DNA of 64,000 nucleotides from contig NZ_VFPN01000001.1 in assembly GCF_006716695.1 (NCBI RefSeq), positions 1,178,001-1,242,000 of the forward strand. The letters run 5' to 3'. Position numbers and translations under genes: made by a program. Shown in pieces: positions 26,568-33,320 of the stretch. The notes beneath the pieces are model-generated. The model was given only the letters and a program-made list of their open reading frames with translations. It was not told where the DNA came from and did not search any database. This stretch comes from Klugiella xanthotipulae (GTDB lineage: Bacteria; Actinomycetota; Actinomycetes; Actinomycetales; Microbacteriaceae). Numbering within the stretch: position 1 is the first letter of the stretch; each line of letters starts with the position of its first letter.

Positions 26568-27079
26568 CCCTCGCCCCCAGCCGACGACGCACTACTCCCC
26601 GAACCACCCGCACCACCCGGAGCCGCCCCCGGCCCCGAACCACCAGACACCACACCCGGCCCGGTGCCCGCACCAGATGCCGCAGCACCAGTACCGCCCG
26701 CACCACCCGGAGCCGCACCCGGCCCCGCCACCGGCGAAGACACCGGGACCACAGCGGCCACGACACCCTCAACCCACTCCGTTTCAACCCGCAACTCATG
26801 CGCAAAGTTCTCATCAAGAGCACTAAGATCCTCAACCGTGGCCTTGATATTATCCGCCTGAGTCGCAAGATACCCTTGCCACCCATCAGTACGCTTCTTC
26901 AACTGCACCATCGCCCAGTCCAACGTATCGTCAAGCTCCTGAGTAGCCGTAGGATCCGCCGCACACGTAAGATTCGGCGGCGGACCAGGATACGCCGCCG
27001 CGAGATCTTCCTGCGCATTTCGGAGTTTCTGAATAGCCGTGAGAACCTCTTCTTCCCGGATCCCAATGTTGTACGTCAT
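26564..27079 (-). CDS. WXG100-like protein with Ala/Gly/Pro-rich tail
   Basis: The protein has 171 residues. The first ~100 form two predicted helices around a W-x-G motif (DGWQGYLATQADNIK), as in WXG100 secreted proteins. The last ~65 residues are Ala/Gly/Pro/Ser-rich and disordered. It heads the operon with the mycosin-like protease and the Gly-rich substrate. A WXG100-type protein next to a mycosin suggests a T7SS substrate or chaperone partner. The extended low-complexity tail is unusual for the ~100-residue family. Confidence 0.7.
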   Translation of the reverse strand: MTYNIGIREEEVLTAIQKLRNAQEDLAAAYPGPPPNLTCAADPTATQELDDTLDWAMVQLKKRTDGWQGYLATQADNIKATVEDLSALDENFAHELRVETEWVEGVVAAVVPVSSPVAGPGAAPGGAGGTGAAASGAGTGPGVVSGGSGPGAAPGGAGGSGSSASSAGGEG

Positions 27080-27356
27080 ATCCCTACTCCATCACCGCAC
27101 AAAAAACAAAAAAAGGAGCACCACCGAACAACTCGGTAACGCCCCCACAACCAGCACGCCAGGCACACACACCCAACATAAAACATCCCCAGGGTAATGG
27201 TTTATCCGAACCACCGCAACCTGAACCCCTCGATTCACTCCACAACGTGACACTGCTGGCCAGCCCACTGCACGGCCTGTGGATAACTCGGGTTCACTTC
27301 CCTAACGTCGCTAGGATGAGTGAGATTATTCCGAACCCCCTGAACGGAACGAGCAC
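27080..27356. promoter_or_regulatory. Divergent T7SS promoter region with a DnaA box
   Basis: This 277-base gap separates the minus-strand mycosin operon from the plus-strand WXG operon and should hold both promoters. It contains a perfect DnaA box TGTGGATAA at 27278-27286 and an A-rich stretch near 27100-27117. No other gene is seen. Confidence 0.55.
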
Positions 27357-27689
27357 ATGAATTTGGTTATTTCTGCACAAGAAGGTGCACTCGCAGTTGC
27401 CCAGCAGATTCTCACCGAGGCGTATGACGACATCTCCACCCAGCTAAAAAATCTTGACCTTGCCTGCGATGCTATTCCCGGGTACTGGAGCACGGATGCG
27501 AGTGTCGAGCTCGCAACCCTGCTAAACGAGTGGATGGATCTAGTTCGCCGCAAGCACGCTGACCTTGACACCCTCAACACAGCCCTTCGTCGCGCCGAAG
27601 AAGACCTCGCCCAGCTCGAAGAAGAACACGTTGAGGTCAGTAAAGGCCTGTGCGCGCTGATGTGCGGGTCTACCTGCTCATGCCCCTAA
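27357..27689 (+). CDS. WXG-like small helical protein with cysteine-rich C-terminus
   Basis: The 110-residue, almost wholly helical protein has a GYWSTDAS turn near residue 45 in the place of the WXG turn. The second helix is a strong coiled coil (about 58-98, rich in E, L, A and R). The end is odd: four cysteines in the last 14 residues (GLCALMCGSTCSCP), which could bind metal or form disulfides. It is followed by a canonical WXG100 gene 33 bases downstream, so it may be the partner subunit of a heterodimer. Confidence 0.68.
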   Translation: MNLVISAQEGALAVAQQILTEAYDDISTQLKNLDLACDAIPGYWSTDASVELATLLNEWMDLVRRKHADLDTLNTALRRAEEDLAQLEEEHVEVSKGLCALMCGSTCSCP

Positions 27690-27722
27690 CACCCACCACA
27701 ACTTCCCTCCAGGAGCATCCCC

Positions 27723-28010
27723 ATGATTTCTGAACAAAAAGTCACGTGCGAAAGCATCCTCGCCCTCTCGGATACCGTAGATACGGTTGCCGAGGAGATG
27801 GACAAAATCAACGAGCGTCTTGCAATCACTGCCCGCACGCTGAGCGTTCAATGGACGGGGGCCGCCGCCAACGCATTCCAGTTTTCCCTGTCCACCTGGC
27901 TCGGTGATATGGACGACCTCAACGCCAAATTAGAAGCCTACGCAGCCGATATTAGCGCGGCACAGACCGAGTATGCCGAGCGTGAAAACGGCTATGAGCA
28001 ACAGCTTTAA
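27723..28010 (+). CDS. WXG100-family (EsxA/B-like) protein
   Basis: This 95-residue helix-turn-helix protein has the motif QWTGAAANAF near residues 42-51, the WXG turn of type VII secreted proteins. A YxxxE pattern (YAERE) in the C-terminal helix resembles the T7SS export signal. ATG start with AGGAG 7 bases upstream. The downstream membrane-protein gene overlaps its 3' end by 17 bases. Confidence 0.88.
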   Translation: MISEQKVTCESILALSDTVDTVAEEMDKINERLAITARTLSVQWTGAAANAFQFSLSTWLGDMDDLNAKLEAYAADISAAQTEYAERENGYEQQL

Positions 28011-29013
28011 CTCCGCCTTTTTTCCGCAGACGTACGCACCTATCATGCCACCGCCTCCGGCAACGATGTCCGAGAAGCAAGCGCTCAACAGGTATGCCAT
28101 CCCCCTCGCGCTGGGGTGGGGGGTGCTCATGCTGGGCTTCTTTTTTCTGTACCTTCTCACCCTCTTTGTAAGTACGGAGCGAGGCGGAGGGCTACGCCCA
28201 CCCTGGACACCCACGGGTTTTCTGATCTTCACGCTGGTGTACTTCGCTCTTGTGCTGTTTACGCTTCCCCTCCCCTTCGCAAAGCTGCACTACGTCGCGA
28301 AGCGGAACGTTACAGCCCGCTACCGCTCCTACCGAGATTCGATCCAGCCGTGGGCAGACGCACATCGGTGGGTCTACCAATCCGACAGCGGATCACCACC
28401 GCTGGATATTCTGTACGCGACGTTCTCTCCCTCCCGGTGGATCCGAGTATGGAACACGACCCACGTCGTCACGGGCACCCACAGGTCGTACTCCTTCACA
28501 TCAGCCCATATCGTCGGATACCACGAAACCGCTTCGTTGGTCGTGTTATTTCTGCCCCTGTGGGCGTGGATCGACGAGGATGCTCGCGCCGAGAGTAAGC
28601 GCCGACCACGCTTCCGCGACGCCGATATGTCCGAAAATATCGTGGTTCTTCAGCTTCCCCACTGGCTTCCCCCGTTTCGGCTCACCAACAACAATATGTC
28701 GTCGCAGCACGACTACGGCGATAATCTTCCACACATTGCAGCACGCAACAACCCGCTCAACGAGCGGTGGGTGGTTCAATCCGCTGACCCCCGGTTTATC
28801 CAAACCATGATGACACCGGAAGTGGTGCGCGTCTTACTGACCGCACCGCCTTTGCTGTGTTCGATCGCCCAGGTCAATGGTCAACTCGTCGCCTACCGCA
28901 ATTACGAGGGGTCAGCCTTGAGTATTTACCAACAACTGGAGCTGCTCACGGCTCTCGCGAACCGTCTCCCGGTGCCCAACTATCCCGAACAGCAGGGCAC
29001 ACCACCACACTGA
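27994..29013 (+). CDS. Membrane protein of unknown function in the T7SS module
   Basis: The likely 339-residue protein starts at the ATG at 27994, inside the end of the WXG100 gene; the SD is weak, so an ATG slightly downstream is possible. It has two membrane segments (about 34-60 and 75-98) with a Pro-rich start, then a ~240-residue soluble domain (WADAHRWVYQSDSGSP, LLTALANRLPVPN) that I cannot assign to a family. Coupling to the WXG100 gene suggests a role in its secretion or handling. It converges on the YbaB-like gene, with only 1 base between the stop codons. Confidence 0.65.
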   Translation: MSNSFNSAFFPQTYAPIMPPPPATMSEKQALNRYAIPLALGWGVLMLGFFFLYLLTLFVSTERGGGLRPPWTPTGFLIFTLVYFALVLFTLPLPFAKLHYVAKRNVTARYRSYRDSIQPWADAHRWVYQSDSGSPPLDILYATFSPSRWIRVWNTTHVVTGTHRSYSFTSAHIVGYHETASLVVLFLPLWAWIDEDARAESKRRPRFRDADMSENIVVLQLPHWLPPFRLTNNNMSSQHDYGDNLPHIAARNNPLNERWVVQSADPRFIQTMMTPEVVRVLLTAPPLLCSIAQVNGQLVAYRNYEGSALSIYQQLELLTALANRLPVPNYPEQQGTPPH

Positions 29014-29014
29014 T

Positions 29015-29380
29015 CTAGCGGATTATGTCGTGGCTCGACAGGTCTCCACCACAATCCCGGGAGTACCCCCGCACAATCGCGGCACCAGTCTCCCCCATTC
29101 CAGCCGTTGTGTCCTCCACCCGATCATGCAACGCAGCGAGTGCCTGGCGCAGAGTGAGAAGGATTGTGTATTCAAGGTTGCGGTACCCGGAGTCAATAGC
29201 ACTCTGTGTCACCCGCAGATCGGTCAGGTTACCCGAGCCATCAACCTGAACCGTGATGTGCCCGCCACGAGACTCCGATTCACACGACAGTGCACCCAGA
29301 GAATCTCTCAACCGTTCGGCAGCTGCGAGACGCTGGGACGCCTCATCGAGCAAAACCCCCAGAGATGTGAGGTCAACCAT
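29015..29380 (-). CDS. YbaB/EbfC-like protein of the T7SS module (copy 2)
   Basis: This 121-residue protein has a YbaB-like pattern: an N-terminal helix (LLDEASQRLAAAERLRDSLG), then beta strands HITVQVDGSGNLTDLRV and a C-terminal helix. YbaB-type proteins often accompany ESX genes (EspL-like). I chose the ATG at 29380, because AGGAGG lies 8 bases upstream; the ATG at 29407 adds nine residues with no clear SD. It is the last gene of the four-gene minus-strand operon. Confidence 0.7.
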   Translation of the reverse strand: MVDLTSLGVLLDEASQRLAAAERLRDSLGALSCESESRGGHITVQVDGSGNLTDLRVTQSAIDSGYRNLEYTILLTLRQALAALHDRVEDTTAGMGETGAAIVRGYSRDCGGDLSSHDIIR

Positions 29381-29416
29381 CCCGTGACCCTCCTGATTTT
29401 TCGTCATCGGCTTGGC

Positions 29417-30256
29417 CTACCGCACTCCGGCGAAAGCTTGAGTAATCTTCACAATTTCTCGCACCGCAAGTTCAAGAGATTCGTTGAGGATTTCCATTTC
29501 TCGAGCGAGCTCCGCATTTGTATCACAATACAGATTGACAAACTCCAACAATTTAACGACATTTCGATAAATGAGTACCATGCACTGTGAAATAAAGATT
29601 GCAGTACCGACTGCTGGCAAAATATTTTCCCAGGCCTTCATGAGAATAAAAGAAATTGTGTCACTCAACACACCGATGATCAGGTTCCGCAGCGCCTCTA
29701 GGAGGGCCGAGATGGACAGCGTACCGTCCGCCACCAAAGTGGCAGCATCAGCTAATACGGTAAAAAGTTGATCGGCATCCTGAAGGTCTCGGGTGTAACG
29801 CTGCGCGGTTGCCCCCACCCACCCCTCGCGACCTCGAACGACTTCCTGACTCAGCGGATCAGCTTGATCTCTTAGCGACTGTGCAATATTGTGCCAGGTC
29901 GCTGCATTCGCCTCGACCCCGGCTTTGTCGCCGGTAAGTGCGTCAAGGATCGCCGTGATGGGCTGGAGTTCATTAATGAGAATACTGAGTCCAGCAGATA
30001 CCAGCGATCCAATCGGGTCGATGATATTGCCCGTGGTATCCAATGCCGCCTCAACGAATCCCAAAGCGGCATCCGCCGACCGCCCCTCACGCGCGGATTC
30101 AATGGAGGCTGCCACCTCATCCACAATCGGACGGAACTGAATCACTTTCACACTGAGGGGACTCATTGCTAACGCCTCCCCCGGCAAATCTCGAAAGATG
30201 TACCCTAGCGTCCCCTCGTGATTAGCCTCTCCGGGCTCAACGATAAGATTTGTCAT
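29417..30256 (-). CDS. T7SS-associated helical protein with a WxG motif
   Basis: The 279-residue protein is mainly helical. It has a W-V-G turn (REGWVGATAQRYTRDL) near the middle and long hydrophobic helices after it (about 185-240, LIIGVLSDTISFILMKAW and GTAIFISQCMVLIY). The layout resembles large WXG-domain T7SS substrates without a recognisable toxin domain. Start is the ATG at 30256 with AGGGAGCG upstream; a GTG/ATG further upstream lacks support. It follows the EspC-like gene by 10 bases. No enzymatic motif is visible. Confidence 0.65.
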   Translation of the reverse strand: MTNLIVEPGEANHEGTLGYIFRDLPGEALAMSPLSVKVIQFRPIVDEVAASIESAREGRSADAALGFVEAALDTTGNIIDPIGSLVSAGLSILINELQPITAILDALTGDKAGVEANAATWHNIAQSLRDQADPLSQEVVRGREGWVGATAQRYTRDLQDADQLFTVLADAATLVADGTLSISALLEALRNLIIGVLSDTISFILMKAWENILPAVGTAIFISQCMVLIYRNVVKLLEFVNLYCDTNAELAREMEILNESLELAVREIVKITQAFAGVR

Positions 30257-30266
30257 AGTACGCTCC

Positions 30267-30581
30267 CTATCCCAGTTCCTCACGGTGACGAGAAAACTTC
30301 GTTTTCTGTTGATCGTCAATGTCCTGGTAGCCCGTTCGCATCACCTGGTCGGCCTGTGACACGGTGTCAATCAGGGTTGCCATCGCGGTAACCACGGTCT
30401 GCACCATGGCACGGGTATGGTTGGAACCATCCAGAAATTGCAACCCGTAGAGACCCAGATGTGACCACTGAAGCTGGCTCGCAGACATCGCACTCGTGAT
30501 CGGGTCAAGGTCACTTGCCAAACGAGACATCGCCTCCGAATGGTGATCGAGCAGATCGAGGTTAACCTCATAGGTGGTCAT
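30267..30581 (-). CDS. EspC-like type VII secretion target protein
   Basis: The 104-residue helical-hairpin protein has N-terminal helix LLDHHSEAMSRLASDL, the turn QLQWSHLGLYGLQF and a second helix ending with YQDID, a match to the YxxxD/E export signal. It resembles the EspC/ESX-1-associated family more than WXG100. The ATG overlaps the YbaB-like stop by 4 bases (ATGA) and has GGGAGGAAA upstream. Confidence 0.72.
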   Translation of the reverse strand: MTTYEVNLDLLDHHSEAMSRLASDLDPITSAMSASQLQWSHLGLYGLQFLDGSNHTRAMVQTVVTAMATLIDTVSQADQVMRTGYQDIDDQQKTKFSRHREELG

Positions 30582-30976
30582 ACATTTCCTCCCAGGGGGG
30601 ATCGGGGAACGGATAGTGCAAGAAAAGATTCCAACCGAGCTTTAGCAGCATCCGCTTGGGCCTGCTCCTCCTCCGAGGGTTTAACGAGCCCCAGGATAGG
30701 TTCGCTGCGCTGCTGCCACTCACCTCGGGCCCGCTGCAGGGTCGAAAGGATAGCCTCACGAAGTTCCTCGGGCGAATACCCGTCAACAACCGGGCTGAGG
30801 CTCAACTCTGTGATGATGCCATTCCCGCCCACCGTAATGCGGATGCCGCCATCCGGCGACTCGGCGGTACCCACGATCTCGCGGAGCTTCTCCGAAGCCT
30901 CCCGCACACGCTCGGCCCGCTCCCAAACGGCGCGCAACGCATCATCGGTGTGAGACTGGGGGGCTGACTCTGACAT
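30578..30976 (-). CDS. YbaB/EbfC-like protein of the T7SS module (copy 1)
   Basis: The 132-residue protein has helix VWERAERVREASEKLREIVG, strands GIRITVGGNGIITELSL and a C-terminal helix region, the order expected for YbaB/EbfC nucleoid-associated proteins. It is the first gene of a four-gene operon (YbaB-like, EspC-like, WxG protein, YbaB-like). SD AGAGGA precedes the ATG. Whether it binds DNA or acts as a T7SS chaperone is open. Confidence 0.75.
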   Translation of the reverse strand: MSESAPQSHTDDALRAVWERAERVREASEKLREIVGTAESPDGGIRITVGGNGIITELSLSPVVDGYSPEELREAILSTLQRARGEWQQRSEPILGLVKPSEEEQAQADAAKARLESFLALSVPRSPLGGNV

Positions 30977-31076
30977 TGAATCCTCTACAGGTCCGGCAGT
31001 CCCCCCGGGCTGCTCATGAAATCTCTTCAGACTCTAGCAACCCGTACCTTAAACATTGAAATTCTTTTTGCACCCC

Positions 31077-31085
31077 TGTGGATAA
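31077..31085 (+). promoter_or_regulatory. Perfect DnaA box upstream of the YbaB-headed operon
   Basis: TGTGGATAA lies about 100 bases upstream of the first T7SS gene of this operon, directly beside the mshB stop codon. Confidence 0.55.
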
Positions 31086-31086
31086 C

Positions 31087-31821
31087 TCACAGAACCCGTC
31101 GAAACCACTCGACCCGATCAATCGCCTGCCGCTGCCCGCCCGAGTGCACCAGGTCATCCCCGTCAACCGTTACCTGCGTGGCGTGACAGCGCAGTGCAGC
31201 AACTTTGCGCGACCACGCCACAGGATCCACGTCCACGGCACCCACGTCGGCACGCACAGCATCCGCCGGAACAATGAGATACAGCGGCACCGCCCACTCC
31301 TCGGCCAGCCGTACCGCCACCTCGTGCGCCCGAACGTGGTCTGGATGCCCGTACCCACCCCGCTCGTCATAGCTCACGAGGGCGTCGGGCCGGACCTCCG
31401 CCACCACCAAACGCGCAGCATCCAGAACCTCATCAAACGGTGCCAGGCAGAGCGAGTCGGCCGAGGCCGAGGGGTCGGCAACCGCGTAACCGTCCGGCCC
31501 CCACCGCATCCCAGAATCCCGAAAAACTCGGCCCGGAAACCCTAAAAACCGCTGATCAGAGATACCAAGTGCACGCATAGCCGCGGCGAGTTCACCCTCG
31601 CGGTATGCCCCCAGCTGCTCTGTTCCTTCGAGATGGTGCAGCGGCCCCGCCACAACCTCACCGCGCTCCCCCCGCGTCAGGGTCAGCACGGTTACCTCGG
31701 CGCCGCGAGCCACGAGCGTCGCGAGAGTCCCGCCCGTGGTAATCGTCTCATCATCCGGATGCGCGTGAATAAATAACGGTCGGCGCGCCTCCAGCAGCGG
31801 AGACGGATCAGGCGGGGTCAC
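31087..31821 (-). CDS. mshB: Mycothiol-type PIG-L deacetylase
   Basis: The 244-residue zinc deacetylase should remove acetyl from GlcNAc-inositol, step two of mycothiol synthesis. It shows HAHPDDET (residues 19-26, zinc ligands H21, D24) and VSYDERGGYGHPDHVRAHE, where the second zinc histidine lies; the YDERGGYGHPDH form is typical of MshB and Mca. It is shorter than the usual ~300 residues of MshB. mshA is in the window, which supports the role. It overlaps the 3' end of cca by 14 bases. Mca-like amidase or another PIG-L enzyme remains possible. Confidence 0.78.
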   Translation of the reverse strand: MTPPDPSPLLEARRPLFIHAHPDDETITTGGTLATLVARGAEVTVLTLTRGERGEVVAGPLHHLEGTEQLGAYREGELAAAMRALGISDQRFLGFPGRVFRDSGMRWGPDGYAVADPSASADSLCLAPFDEVLDAARLVVAEVRPDALVSYDERGGYGHPDHVRAHEVAVRLAEEWAVPLYLIVPADAVRADVGAVDVDPVAWSRKVAALRCHATQVTVDGDDLVHSGGQRQAIDRVEWFRRVL

Positions 31822-33232
31822 GGTACCACTCCAACAGGGCAGCTGTCGCAGCCTCCTCGCTCTGCGGGCCGTGATCGAGTCGCAGCTCCATCAGAAAAGC
31901 GTACGCCTGCCCCACGATCGGGCCGGGGCGAAGATCGAGTATCGCCATAATCTGCTCACCGTTCAGATCCGGGCGAACGGCGTTCATCTCCTCTTCCTTG
32001 CTGAGTTCCTCGATACGGTTCTCAAGATCGTCGTAGGCAAAAGCGAGACGGTCTGCCTTGCGCACGTTGCGCGTGGTGACATCGGCGCGCACCAGAATGT
32101 GCAGCTCTTCCAGATACGGTCCGGCGTCACGCACGTAGCGGCGCACCGCGGAGTCCGACCACTTGGCATCCGTGTAGCCGAAGAAACGCAGGTGCAACTC
32201 CACCAGGCGGGCCACAGCCTTAATCGTGTCATTGTCGTAGCGCAACTCACGCAACCGCTTCTTGACCATTTTTGCACCCACCACATCGTGGTGGTGGAAG
32301 GTGACCACGTTTCCAGGCTCGAAGCGACGCGTGGGTGGCTTGCCAATATCGTGCAGTAGGGCGGCCAGGCGCACCACAAGGTTGGGCACAAAAACCTCGT
32401 CAGTCGAGCGCTCATATTCGAGTGCAATGGCCTGGTCAAGCACCGTGAGGCTGTGCTCATACACATCCTTGTGGCGCTTGTGGTCATCCTGGGTCAGCGT
32501 GAGGGCTGGCAACTCGGGGAGAAACCGCTCGGCCAGTCCGGAATCCACCAGCAGGCTGATTCCCACACGCGGGATATCGCTGAGCAGCAACTTATTGAGC
32601 TCGTCACGGATACGCTCAGCCGAGATAATCGTGAGTCGGTCGGCCATCCGGGCCATGGCAGCCGAGACCTCCTCATCGACACGAAAGTTAAGCTGGGCGG
32701 CGAAGCGGGCGGCCCGCAGCATCCGCAGCGGGTCATCACTGAACGACTGCTCGGGTGTGCTCGGTGTGCGCAACACGCGAGCGAGTAGATGATCCACCCC
32801 GTTGGCGGGGTCAACCAGCACCTGCCCGGGCAGGCGGAGGGCCATCGCGTTGACGGTGAAGTCGCGGCGGCGCAGATCGCCCTCCAGGGTGTCCCCAAAG
32901 ACCACCTCGGGTTTGCGTGAATCGGCATCATAGCTATCGGCGCGATAGGTGGTAATCTCAACGGTCTCATCAAGAACCCGGGCGGCAATCGTGCCAAACT
33001 CACGGCCAACATCCCACAGCGCCGAGGAGTGCGGCTTAACAATACGGATGATCTCCTCGGGCGAAGCGGAGGTGGTAAAGTCCAGGTCGTTCACGGGGCG
33101 CCCCAGCAGCGCATCCCGAACCGGACCGCCCACCAGAGCCAACTCGTGACCGGCCCGGCTGAAGGCCGCGGAGAGTATTTCCACCGTGGGCGATTCGGCT
33201 ACGGAGCGCAGGGCAGCGAGAGAGTCGGCCAT
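31808..33232 (-). CDS. cca: CCA tRNA nucleotidyltransferase
   Basis: The 474-residue enzyme adds or repairs the CCA end of tRNAs. It has the class II polymerase-beta-like head (ELALVGGPVRDALLGRPVNDLDFTT, with the catalytic aspartates), RRDFTVNAMAL, the RNA-binding helical part and an HD domain (LLHDIGKPPTR, FHHHDVVGAKM). The frame is open well upstream, but homology begins at MADSLAALRS; an ATG three codons earlier (33241) is equally possible. No clear SD is present, so the mRNA may be leaderless. Divergent from the DUF6049 gene, as in related actinobacteria. Confidence 0.93.
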   Translation of the reverse strand: MADSLAALRSVAESPTVEILSAAFSRAGHELALVGGPVRDALLGRPVNDLDFTTSASPEEIIRIVKPHSSALWDVGREFGTIAARVLDETVEITTYRADSYDADSRKPEVVFGDTLEGDLRRRDFTVNAMALRLPGQVLVDPANGVDHLLARVLRTPSTPEQSFSDDPLRMLRAARFAAQLNFRVDEEVSAAMARMADRLTIISAERIRDELNKLLLSDIPRVGISLLVDSGLAERFLPELPALTLTQDDHKRHKDVYEHSLTVLDQAIALEYERSTDEVFVPNLVVRLAALLHDIGKPPTRRFEPGNVVTFHHHDVVGAKMVKKRLRELRYDNDTIKAVARLVELHLRFFGYTDAKWSDSAVRRYVRDAGPYLEELHILVRADVTTRNVRKADRLAFAYDDLENRIEELSKEEEMNAVRPDLNGEQIMAILDLRPGPIVGQAYAFLMELRLDHGPQSEEAATAALLEWYRDPA

Positions 33233-33320
33233 GTTAAGCATGATTGCAATGTTAGAGGGTACGGCTGTCGCGGGAGGGACCCGGGCACAAAACACAGACG
33301 GACATCGTAGAATCACACGT

